Shown here one piece after another: positions 45,519 to 52,624 of a stretch of 64,000 nt of DNA (within the stretch, counting starts at the first letter, position 1; each line of letters starts with the position of its first letter). The translations under genes were made by a program, and so were the position numbers. The DNA comes from Actinoallomurus spadix (GTDB lineage Bacteria; Actinomycetota; Actinomycetes; Streptosporangiales; Streptosporangiaceae), in the NCBI RefSeq assembly GCF_024055725.1, contig NZ_JAMXMX010000031.1:16467-80466 (forward strand), given 5' to 3'. The notes beneath the pieces were generated by a model. The model did not search any database and was not told the DNA's origin. It saw only the letters and a program-made list of their open reading frames with translations.

Positions 45519-45538
45519 ATCCGGCGTTGTCACCGGAT
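45519..45538 (+). terminator. Short hairpin after the ROK gene
   Basis: ATCCGG and CCGGAT form a 6-bp stem with an 8-nt loop a few bases after the stop, followed by TTGTTAC. Weak but well placed. Confidence 0.4.
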
Positions 45539-45618
45539 TGTTACATGAGCGGCTTGTTTCCATTTTGTGATCATTCGCCGGACAACCCGGTGCTGAGGGG
45601 TCTCGTCCTCTTTCCCGC

Positions 45619-46509
45619 GTGAAGATCACGCGATTCACTCATCGACCCAAGGTGATTACTTTGCGACGTATCACCCTCGGCATCCTCAGCGCTTCGGCGG
45701 CGATGTGCACGCTCACGGCTGTGCAGTCCGCGGCGCTCGCCGACGCGCCGGTCGCGCACGCCGCACAGGCACGCCTCGACCTGCAGCCGATCTACTTCGA
45801 CGCTTTCAGCGTCTCGTACGATCCGTTCGCCAATGTGACGGTGAACGGGGGGCTGCGCAGTGATTCCGCCATTTACAGCGCGCTGCCGCTCACGATCGAG
45901 TATTCGTCCGACGGAAAGACCGGCTGGACCGTCAAGAAGAACGTCACGGCCGACAGCGGCGGCAACGCCTTCAACGCCACGTTCTACTACGGCCGGTCCG
46001 GCTACTGGCGGGCCCGGTTCGCCGGTGACGGGACCTACCAGGCGGCGACGAGCCCGGTCCGCAAGGCCTGGCGCTGGCGGACCGAGATCCACAAGTTCAA
46101 GGTCTCGCCGAAGAAGGTGCGCAAGAACCACTACGTGACGGCGAGCGGCAGCCTGATCCGCTGGTTCAGTGACACCAGGCACGGCGGCTACTCCGGCCGG
46201 AAGGTGCGGATTATCTTCCGGTTCAAGGGCAAGAAGACCTGGTACCACCTCGCCTGGGCCAAGACGAATGGCAAGGGCAAGTTCTCCAAGAAGGTCCGCG
46301 CGTACGGCAAGGGCTATTACGCGGCGGAGTTCGAGGGCGGCAGCGGAACCTTCGCCTCCGAGTCGTCGAACACGCCGTACGTGAAGACCTATGGCCGCAC
46401 GGGCGGGTCCGTCATCGCGCAGGCGCTTCCGGGGCCGGTCGTGAACCGGACGCCGGCGCTGTCCGGGCCCTTCCTGGCGGGAGGCTCGGCGGCCGCTCGC
46501 CGGGACTGA
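45619..46509 (+). CDS. Secreted protein with Lys-rich beta domain
   Basis: 296 residues. A long signal peptide (basic N-region, core I-L-S-A-S-A-A-M-C-T-L, cleavage near A-H-A) leads to two Ig-like beta sandwiches; the first has S-Y-W/Y-W-R-A-R-F and the second is strongly basic (K-F-K-V-S-P-K-K-V-R-K, K-G-K-K-T-W-Y). Proteins of this kind occur in actinomycetes as exported, probably envelope-binding proteins of unknown role. The GTG used gives the longest signal; another GTG about ten codons on (before I-T-L-R-R) is possible. A strong terminator follows. Confidence 0.75.
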   Translation: MKITRFTHRPKVITLRRITLGILSASAAMCTLTAVQSAALADAPVAHAAQARLDLQPIYFDAFSVSYDPFANVTVNGGLRSDSAIYSALPLTIEYSSDGKTGWTVKKNVTADSGGNAFNATFYYGRSGYWRARFAGDGTYQAATSPVRKAWRWRTEIHKFKVSPKKVRKNHYVTASGSLIRWFSDTRHGGYSGRKVRIIFRFKGKKTWYHLAWAKTNGKGKFSKKVRAYGKGYYAAEFEGGSGTFASESSNTPYVKTYGRTGGSVIAQALPGPVVNRTPALSGPFLAGGSAAARRD

Positions 46510-46525
46510 CGGGCGGAGTCACCGC

Positions 46526-46564
46526 GCCGGCCGGGCGCCGACCACGGGTCGGTGCCCGGCCGGC
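46526..46564 (+). terminator. Strong hairpin terminator
   Basis: An 18-bp stem (GCCGGCCGGGCGCCGACC against GGTCGGTGCCCGGCCGGC, one G-U pair) with a 3-nt loop follows the secreted-protein gene and insulates the PaaX/peptide locus from it. Confidence 0.85.
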
Positions 46565-46619
46565 GTGATTCCGGGCCAGTTAAGATTCGACGAAACCCGG
46601 AATTTGACGCTGATTTATG

Positions 46620-46625
46620 TAGAAT
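46620..46625 (+). promoter_or_regulatory. -10 box for leaderless PaaX-like mRNA
   Basis: TAGAAT ends six bases before the GTG of the PaaX-like gene in a locally A/T-rich stretch, with no Shine-Dalgarno sequence between. The gene is probably translated from a leaderless transcript. Confidence 0.55.
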
Positions 46626-46631
46626 TTACGG

Positions 46632-47471
46632 GTGACCGCTCCGCGACCCACGCTGACTCGACGGCACGCCCTGGGCGAGACGAGCGCGCGTTCCCTGCTG
46701 CTGACCCTCCTCGGCGAGTTCGTCCTGCGTTACCAGGAGCCGGTCTGGACCTCCACCCTGGTCGAGGTCCTCGACGAGCTCGGTGTGGAGGAGAAGTCCG
46801 CCCGGCAGGCGCTGGCCCGCACGGCCGCCGACGGATGGCTCACCTCCGAGCGCGTCGGGCGGAGCGTCCGCTGGTCCCTCACCCCTCCCGGGCAGCAGCT
46901 GCTGACGGAGGGCGCGGCGCGCATCTACGGCTTCGTCGCCGAGGCCTCCGCCTGGGACGGCGTCTGGCTCATCGTCTACGTCTCCGTGCCCGAGTCCAAG
47001 CGCCGCCTCCGCCACCAGCTCCGTACGAAGCTGAGCTGGGCGGGCTTCGGATCGCCCGGCCCGGGCATGTGGATCGCGCCGTCCGCGGCGCGCGAGGCGG
47101 AGGCGCGGTCGGTCATCGAGGGCCTCGGGCTGCAGACCGGCGCGATGTCCTTCACCGCGCGGTTCGCCGGGGTCGGCAGCGAGCGCGCGATGGTCGAGCG
47201 GGCATGGGACCTCGACGGGGTGGCCGCCGAGTACGAAGCGTTCATCGACGAGTTCAGCGCCCTGCGCCCGGCCTCACCCGAGTCGATCCTGCTGGCACAG
47301 GTGCGGCTCGTACACGAGTGGCGCCGTTTCCCCTTCCTGGACCCGCGCCTGCCGTCGGCCCTGCTGCCGGCGGGCTGGGTCGGCGCCCAGGCCCGCGAGC
47401 TGTTCGACGCCCGGCACGGCGAGTGGCACGCCGTCGCGCAGCGGCGCTGGCGCGAACTCGCCGCCGGCTGA
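46632..47471 (+). CDS. PaaX-family transcriptional regulator
   Basis: 279 residues: N-terminal winged helix (A-R-S-L-L-L-T-L-L-G-E-F-V, E-K-S-A-R-Q-A-L-A-R-T) and the PaaX effector region (W-D-G-V-W-L-I-V, R-H-Q-L-R-T-K-L-S-W-A-G-F-G, G-M-W-I-A-P), then a C-terminal helical domain (F-P-F-L-D-P-R-L-P). PaaX represses phenylacetate catabolism and is induced by phenylacetyl-CoA; here no catabolic genes follow, but a PaaK-like ligase does, so an aryl- or acyl-CoA may be the inducer. It sits just before the peptide gene and likely regulates it. Confidence 0.9.
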   Translation: MTAPRPTLTRRHALGETSARSLLLTLLGEFVLRYQEPVWTSTLVEVLDELGVEEKSARQALARTAADGWLTSERVGRSVRWSLTPPGQQLLTEGAARIYGFVAEASAWDGVWLIVYVSVPESKRRLRHQLRTKLSWAGFGSPGPGMWIAPSAAREAEARSVIEGLGLQTGAMSFTARFAGVGSERAMVERAWDLDGVAAEYEAFIDEFSALRPASPESILLAQVRLVHEWRRFPFLDPRLPSALLPAGWVGAQARELFDARHGEWHAVAQRRWRELAAG

Positions 47472-47687
47472 CCCGCCCGTGGAGCTTCGCCACCTCGCGC
47501 GGTCCTCGACGGCGGCTCACCGTACCGTGTCCCGCTGTGCGGGCAGCGCCTCCTCGATCATCGCGGCGCACGCGGTCAGCGGGTCCTCCCGCGATCTCTA
47601 CGTAGCCCGAAAGGTATGGACATCCTCTTCAAGATCATTCATGTTGATGATCAGTAAGTGCCCCACCTACCGAGGGAGAGGATCCCG
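47472..47687. promoter_or_regulatory. Upstream region of the peptide gene, with inverted repeat
   Basis: The 216-bp gap holds GATCAT and ATGATC separated by 8 nt (47633-47652), inside a locally A/T-rich part suited to a promoter and operator for the PaaX-like protein. A strong ribosome-binding site GGGAGAGG comes six bases before the peptide ATG. Confidence 0.5.
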
Positions 47688-47777
47688 ATGGCGGCAGTGA
47701 AGAGCAGTGTCAAGCAGGTCCGCTACGTGATGGGCGCCATGACCGCGGTGTTCTTCGGCAGCTGCAGCACCTCCTGA
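47688..47777 (+). CDS. 29-residue peptide gene, possible precursor or pheromone
   Basis: 29 codons, M-A-A-V-K-S-S-V-K-Q start. The N-region carries Lys5, Lys9 and Arg12; residues 13-23 (Y-V-M-G-A-M-T-A-V-F-F) are hydrophobic; the C-terminus is G-S-C-S-T-S with a single Cys26. This is the shape of a bare signal peptide or a mini-lipoprotein, with F-G-S-C in the lipobox position (Phe at -3 is unusual). The excellent ribosome-binding site and a hairpin directly after the stop argue for real, high expression. Downstream lie a PaaK-like ligase and a presenilin-like membrane protease. It may be a modified or processed peptide; resemblance to known precursor families is too weak to name one. Confidence 0.6.
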   Translation: MAAVKSSVKQVRYVMGAMTAVFFGSCSTS

Positions 47778-47782
47778 TGCAG

Positions 47783-47815
47783 CGGCGGGTGGAGGGACGC
47801 GTCCCCCACCCGCCG
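47783..47815 (+). terminator. Attenuator-like hairpin between peptide gene and ligase
   Basis: A stem of 10 + 3 bp with one bulged A (outer arm CGGCGGGTGG against CCACCCGCCG, inner GGG/CCC) closes on loop ACGCGT, starting 5 bp after the peptide stop. It would let most transcripts end after the peptide while some read through into the enzyme genes, the usual stoichiometry for precursor peptides. Confidence 0.65.
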
Positions 47816-47847
47816 TCCGTCTCCCGTGGACGACCGAAGGAGGTCAG

Positions 47848-49263
47848 GTGATCGAGGCCGGGATCCGCCAGGTACGGGTGGCGCTGGCGATGGTCTTCGG
47901 ACGGCCCGTCAACCCGCGGCTGGTCGAACGGCTCATCGGGGACGCGCTCGCGACGATCGAGGAGTTCGGCGCGCCGGGAGACGACGTCGAACAGCTCATC
48001 GACGGCCCGTTCGCCGACCCGGCCGAGCGCCGGGACCTGCAGACCCGCGCGCTCCAGCGGACCGCGCGCCGGCTGGCGAAGCGGTCGGTCTTCTACCGGG
48101 AGCGTTTCGCGGCCGCGGGCGTCGATCCCGGCGCGCTGACCCCGGACTCGCTGCGGAACGTCCCGGTCACCCGCAAGGCGGACCTGGTGGCCCGGCCGCG
48201 CGACTTCATCTGCGGGCGACCCCAGATGGTCACCCAGACGACCGGGACGACCGGCGCGCCCGCCCGGGTCTGGGTGTCCCGGTACGAGATCGAGCTGTGG
48301 CCCGCCCTGATCGCCCTGTCGCTGCTGCTGCGCGGTGAGGCCCGGCCCGGTGACTGCATGCAGGTGAACATGAGCTCACGGGCGACGGCCGCGGTGCAGG
48401 AGGACGTCGAGGTCTTCCGGCTGCTGAACGCCGCGACCCGGGTGGTCGGGCAGGTGCCGCCCGACGAATCCCTCGACCACCTCCTGGACACCGCGGGCGT
48501 CACACCCACGCTGCTGAGCGGCTACCCCAGCTACATCGGCCAGATGGTGTCCGCGGCGCGCCGCCGCGGCCTCGGCCCGGACGACTTCCGGCTGCGCGGC
48601 GTGTACCTCGGCGGAGAGGTCCTGTCGCCCGCGCTCGCGCGGGCGGTGCGCGAGACCTTCGGCGCTGACCAGGTCGCCGACACGTACGGCATGACCGAAC
48701 TGCTGCCGGTCGGCGGCCGGACCTGCCGCCACCACCACCTGCACCTCGACCCGAACATGGGGTTCGCCGAAGTGCTCGACCTCGAGACCGGGGAGCCCGC
48801 CGAGCCCGGCCGGCTCGGCACGCTCGCCGTCACGCCGTACTTCCCCTACCGGGAGTGCATGCCGGTGTTCCGCTACGACACCCGCGACGTCGTACGGGCG
48901 CTGCCCGAACGGCTCGACTGCGAACTGGCCGCCGTCCCCGCCGTGTCCCAGGTGCTCGGCAAGGCGAACCGGCTGCTCGACACGGCGGCGGGCCTCGTCA
49001 CGCCGCGCGACGTCGCCGAGGCCCTCGACGAACTCCCGGGCGCCGAATGGCCGGTGCGGTACCGCGCCGAGGTCGTGGACGGCAAGCTCCACGTCACCGT
49101 CGTCGCGGAGCACGCGTCCCCAGTGGACGTCACCGAGCGGCTGGGCGCCCGGCGGATCGACGCCGTCGCGGAGGTCGTGCGCCTCGGGCCGGAGGAGGCC
49201 CGCGCGCTGTGCCCGCTCCGCTGCGACCTGGAGGAGAAGACGTTCGTGCGGGGTGCCGCGTGA
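47848..49263 (+). CDS. PaaK-like adenylate-forming enzyme
   Basis: 471 residues. Adenylation signatures Q-T-T-G-T-T-G-A-P (phosphate loop), D-T-Y-G-M-T-E and R-Y-D-T-R-D place it with phenylacetate-CoA ligase-like proteins; an N-terminal 90-residue helical part is longer than in PaaK. The GTG start has GGAGGT 5 bases upstream. It activates a carboxylate as acyl-AMP; acceptor (CoA, protein or peptide) unknown. Its stop overlaps the start of the membrane protein, and the 29-residue peptide precedes it, so a role in modifying that peptide or a small acyl partner is inferred. Confidence 0.85.
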   Translation: MIEAGIRQVRVALAMVFGRPVNPRLVERLIGDALATIEEFGAPGDDVEQLIDGPFADPAERRDLQTRALQRTARRLAKRSVFYRERFAAAGVDPGALTPDSLRNVPVTRKADLVARPRDFICGRPQMVTQTTGTTGAPARVWVSRYEIELWPALIALSLLLRGEARPGDCMQVNMSSRATAAVQEDVEVFRLLNAATRVVGQVPPDESLDHLLDTAGVTPTLLSGYPSYIGQMVSAARRRGLGPDDFRLRGVYLGGEVLSPALARAVRETFGADQVADTYGMTELLPVGGRTCRHHHLHLDPNMGFAEVLDLETGEPAEPGRLGTLAVTPYFPYRECMPVFRYDTRDVVRALPERLDCELAAVPAVSQVLGKANRLLDTAAGLVTPRDVAEALDELPGAEWPVRYRAEVVDGKLHVTVVAEHASPVDVTERLGARRIDAVAEVVRLGPEEARALCPLRCDLEEKTFVRGAA

Positions 49264-50153
49264 GCGCCGGGGAGACGCTGTTCCTCGCGGGCGTCGACTG
49301 CGCGTTCGCGCTCGCGGTGCCGCTCGGCGCGGTGCTGTACCTCCGGAGGGTCCGCGTGCCACGGCCGCCGGTCGGCACGTTCAACGGGCGCGACATCGCG
49401 GTGATGATGGGGTTCGTCCTCGCGCTGCCGTTCCTGTACCTCGCGCTGCCCGGCGCGGCGCTCCCGGCCGTGCTCGGCCTGGTCTTCGCCGGTGGCCTCA
49501 CGGTCGGCTACCAGCCGATCGTGGCCCGAACCCTTCCGCGCTGGGCCGCCATCCTGGCGCTGCTCGGCGCCGACCTGACGAGCCGGCTGCTGCTGGGCGG
49601 GAACTCGCCCGTCTACTGGCTGGCCAACAGCTGCGTCGTCGGGCTGATCGTCGTGTCCGCCACGAACCTCAACGTCCAGGGCGGCATGCGGCTGCGGAAC
49701 ATCGCCTGGTTCATCCTGCTCCTCGGGCTGTACGACCTGACGTTCGCGACGGTCCTGCCGCTCACCCAGCGGCTCGCCGACGCGATCCAGGGATATCCGT
49801 TCGCGCCGTCCGCCGGCCTGCGGATCGGCGGCCTCGGCGCGGTCATCGGCATGGGCGACCTGCTGGCCTACTCCCTGTACACGACGGCGGCCTACAAGGC
49901 GTACGGCGCGGCCGGGTTGCGCACGGCCCTGCCGCTGGTCGTCGTCTTCGGCGGGCTCGTGCCGGCGGTCACGCCCCCGGTCGTCGGCTGGCTGACCGGG
50001 CACACGCCGTCCCTGGTGCCCGCCCAGGTGGTGTTCGCCCCTGCGGCGTTCCTCGGGTACCTGGCGCTGCGACGGCGCGGCCCCGAACGCCGGATGCGGG
50101 AGTACCTCGCCACGGTCACGCTGCCGGCACCCGTGGTGGAACCCGCGGCCTGA
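49260..50153 (+). CDS. Presenilin/SPP-like intramembrane aspartyl protease candidate
   Basis: 297 residues with about nine membrane helices. Residues 158-159 are Y-D in the helix F-I-L-L-L-G-L-Y-D-L-T-F, and 197-200 are G-M-G-D in the next long helix (A-V-I-G-M-G-D-L-L-A-Y). These are the two active-site aspartate motifs of GxGD proteases. Near the C-terminus V-P-A-Q-V-V-F-A-P-A occupies the place of the P-A-L motif, with Gln for Leu. An N-x-x-x-G-G stretch (N138-G142) precedes the YD helix, as in signal peptide peptidase. It starts GTG inside the ligase stop (GTGA). Such enzymes cleave membrane-spanning peptides; the neighbouring signal-like peptide is an obvious candidate substrate. Identification rests on motifs and spacing only. 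Confidence 0.7.
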   Translation: MSAGETLFLAGVDCAFALAVPLGAVLYLRRVRVPRPPVGTFNGRDIAVMMGFVLALPFLYLALPGAALPAVLGLVFAGGLTVGYQPIVARTLPRWAAILALLGADLTSRLLLGGNSPVYWLANSCVVGLIVVSATNLNVQGGMRLRNIAWFILLLGLYDLTFATVLPLTQRLADAIQGYPFAPSAGLRIGGLGAVIGMGDLLAYSLYTTAAYKAYGAAGLRTALPLVVVFGGLVPAVTPPVVGWLTGHTPSLVPAQVVFAPAAFLGYLALRRRGPERRMREYLATVTLPAPVVEPAA

Positions 50154-50247
50154 GGGCCCCGGCCACCATCCCGCCCCCGGCCCCGGTCCGGGCTCGGGTC
50201 ACGGTCGCCGGCGGCGTGCGACGCCCCGGGGAGGCGGGGCGGGCGGG

Positions 50248-51855
50248 TCAGGACCGGGTCTCGTCCAGGAGGTCGTGTCCGTCGCCGCCGAGGGGCGCCG
50301 GCGGGTGGCCGGGCCGGTCGAGACTCTCGCGGACGAGATACCGCTGGATCTTCCCGGTCGCCGTCGTCGGCAGCGACGGGACGAAGCGCACCGCGCGCGG
50401 CCGCTTGAACGAGGCGAGCCCCTCCCGGCAGTGCGCGACGAGCTCCTCGGCGGTCACGGCGGACCCGGGCGCGCGCACCACGGCGGCGACGGGCTTGTCC
50501 AGGCCGTCGCCGTCGGGCAGCGCCACCACCGCCGCCTGGGCGACGCCAGGGTGCTCCAGCAGCCGGGCCTCGACCTCACTGGGGGACACCCAGATCCCCC
50601 CGGCCTTGATCATGTCGTTGGAGCGGCCGAGGAACCGGTACGCCCCGTCCTCCTCGACGACGTAGGTGTCGCCGGTGCGCAGCCACTCGCCCTGGAACAC
50701 CGCGCGGGTCACCGCCGTCCGGCACCAGTAGCCGGTGGCGATCGAGTCGCCGCGCACCATGAGGTGCCCCGGCGTGCCGCGCGGGACGTCGGCGCCGGCG
50801 TCGTCGACGACGCGCAGGTCGTATCCGGGGACCGGCACGCCGCTCGTGCCCGGCCGGACCTGGCCCGCGCGGTTGGAGATGAAGATGTGCAGCGCCTCGG
50901 TGGCGCCGATGCCGTCCAGGATCTCCACGCCGTACCGCTCGGCGAACCGCCGGAAGATAGGTGCCGGCAGCGGCTCGCCCGCCGACACCGCCGTACGGAC
51001 CGGCGCGAACGTCTCCGCGGGCAGGTCGGCGGCGAGCAGCGCCGCGTAGAAGGTCGGCACGCCGAAGAACAACGTCGGGCGGTCCCGCCGCACGCGCTCG
51101 GCGATCAGCGTCGGGGTCGGCCGGCCGGGCTCGAGCACCGCGGACGCGCCGGCGGAGAGGGGGAAGAAGCAGGAGTTGCCGATGCCGTACGCGAAGAACA
51201 GCTTCGGCACCGACAGGCACCGGTCCTCCGGCCGGATCCCCAGCACCTGCGCGCCGTACGTCTCGGCGACCGACCGGATCGAGGCGTGCCGGTGCACGGC
51301 GGCCTTCGGCAGGCCGGTCGTCCCGGAGGTGTAGAGCCACAGGGCGCTGGAGTCGGGGTGGGTGTCGTACGGGTCGCCGTTGCCCTCGTCGCCGGTGACG
51401 GTGTCGAGCCGGTGACCCTCCGCCCAGGCGGGCGGTACCGGTTCCGCCGGGCCGCTCAGCAGGAACGCGGCGAGCTCCGGCGCGGACTGCGCGGCCTCCT
51501 CGGCGGGCGCGGCGAACTCCGGGCTGGCGGCCAGCACCCGCGCCCGCGAGTCGCGCAGCAGCTCGGCGAGGTCCTTGGCGGTCAGCATCGTGGACACCGG
51601 GACCGGCACGGCGCCGACGCGCATCGCCGCCAGGATGAGCGTGAGGAGGTCCGGGCCGTCGGCCATCGAGAGCATGACCCGCTCCTCGGGCCGTACGCCG
51701 AGTTCGCGCAGGCCGGCGGCCGTGCGCCGGACCCGGCCGAGCAGGTCCGCGTACGTCAGCGTGCCGCCCGGTCCGGTGACCGCGATCCGGTCGCCGTTCC
51801 CGGCCTCGACGTGCCGGTCGACGAGATGGGTGCTGGCGTTGAACACCGGCCTCAC
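50248..51855 (-). CDS. Benzoate-CoA-ligase-family acyl-CoA synthetase
   Basis: 535 residues of the ANL superfamily: Y-T-S-G-T-T-G-L-P-K (P-loop), G-I-G-A-T-E, W-L-R-T-G-D, G-G-I-W-V-S-P-S-E-V-E hinge and catalytic Lys in T-A-T-G-K-I-Q-R. The L-F-F-A-Y-G-I-G-N segment is characteristic of benzoate/4-hydroxybenzoate-CoA ligases. The GTG chosen begins R-P-V-F-N-A-S; weak Shine-Dalgarno. It is convergent with the membrane-protease gene. It may supply aryl-CoA sensed by the PaaX-like regulator, but that link is speculative. Confidence 0.88.
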   Translation of the reverse strand: MRPVFNASTHLVDRHVEAGNGDRIAVTGPGGTLTYADLLGRVRRTAAGLRELGVRPEERVMLSMADGPDLLTLILAAMRVGAVPVPVSTMLTAKDLAELLRDSRARVLAASPEFAAPAEEAAQSAPELAAFLLSGPAEPVPPAWAEGHRLDTVTGDEGNGDPYDTHPDSSALWLYTSGTTGLPKAAVHRHASIRSVAETYGAQVLGIRPEDRCLSVPKLFFAYGIGNSCFFPLSAGASAVLEPGRPTPTLIAERVRRDRPTLFFGVPTFYAALLAADLPAETFAPVRTAVSAGEPLPAPIFRRFAERYGVEILDGIGATEALHIFISNRAGQVRPGTSGVPVPGYDLRVVDDAGADVPRGTPGHLMVRGDSIATGYWCRTAVTRAVFQGEWLRTGDTYVVEEDGAYRFLGRSNDMIKAGGIWVSPSEVEARLLEHPGVAQAAVVALPDGDGLDKPVAAVVRAPGSAVTAEELVAHCREGLASFKRPRAVRFVPSLPTTATGKIQRYLVRESLDRPGHPPAPLGGDGHDLLDETRS

Positions 51856-52002
51856 GCCCTCGGTCGGAGATGGACGTACGCGTATTCGAACGGCTTGCCG
51901 CCGATGCCGCTCTTCGTCGGCGCCGGGCACTTGGTGATCTTAGTCGCGTCCTGCCGGAGTCGCAGGGGAGAAGCGGCGAACGACCCTCCAAAATGTCAGT
52001 GT

Positions 52003-52018
52003 TCGAACGTATGATCGA
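52003..52018 (+). promoter_or_regulatory. LexA (SOS) box-like site
   Basis: TCGAACGTATGATCGA matches the actinobacterial LexA consensus TCGAAC-N4-GTTCGA at every fixed position but one (A for T). It is embedded in a longer inverted repeat GTTCGA-N8-TCGAAC and ends three bases before the ATG of the WYL-domain gene. Confidence 0.5.
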
Positions 52019-52021
52019 ACC

Positions 52022-52531
52022 ATGGCCGAGAACGCGACGCTCGCAAGCCGTACCCGTCCCTCTCTTCCGGCCCCCGAGGTGGCGGCCCTCGCCCTCTCGC
52101 TCGCCCACCTGGGCGCCGGTCCGCAGGCCGCCACGGCCCGCCGGGCCCTGCGCCGCCTGTTCGACGACCTCGACCCCGCCGAGACCGCCGGCACGACACT
52201 CGACACCCTGGCCCGCCCCCTCGACCCGGCGACGGCGCACCGGGCACGGACCGCGGCGAGCGCGATCACCGCGCGGCTCGTGGTCCGGCTGCACTACGTC
52301 GACGCCAAGGGGCACGTCACGGTCCGCGAGGTGGAGCCGGTGACCTGCCTCGTCCACCGCGACCACTGGTACCTCGTCGGCTGGTGCCGGCTGCGCCGGC
52401 ACATCCGTGCCTTCCGCTTCGACCGCATGCTGGCCCTCGAGGCCACCGAGATCCCGGCGCGCCCGCACCGCGCCGAGCGCTTCCTGCCGTTCCAGCCGCG
52501 CGCGACGCGGGCCGCCCACTGCCGCCGGTGA
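52022..52531 (+). CDS. WYL-domain protein without helix-turn-helix
   Basis: 169 residues. A short helical part (A-P-E-V-A-A-L-A-L-S-L) leads to a WYL domain (V-V-R-L-H-Y, R-D-H-W-Y-L-V-G-W-C, R-A-F-R-F-D-R-M). The N-terminal winged helix that makes WYL proteins DNA-binding regulators is absent and no start exists upstream in frame that would restore it. WYL domains bind nucleic acid or small ligands. Either a truncated YafY-type regulator or a stand-alone ligand sensor; the LexA-like box hints at DNA-damage control. Confidence 0.78.
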   Translation: MAENATLASRTRPSLPAPEVAALALSLAHLGAGPQAATARRALRRLFDDLDPAETAGTTLDTLARPLDPATAHRARTAASAITARLVVRLHYVDAKGHVTVREVEPVTCLVHRDHWYLVGWCRLRRHIRAFRFDRMLALEATEIPARPHRAERFLPFQPRATRAAHCRR

Positions 52532-52624
52532 CTCCGAGCTGCCGGTGTGGACGGGGCACCGTCCGGTTCGCCCGGACCGCCCGTCCACACCGGTGGCAAG
52601 GCCGTCCTCGCCCCGCGCCGGTCC

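Noticed and set aside
47688..47777. Assignment of the 29-residue peptide as a methanobactin precursor
   Set aside because: The length, basic leader and C-terminal G-S-C loosely recall such precursors, but no DUF692 (MbnB) or MbnC partner is near and the second Cys motif is missing.
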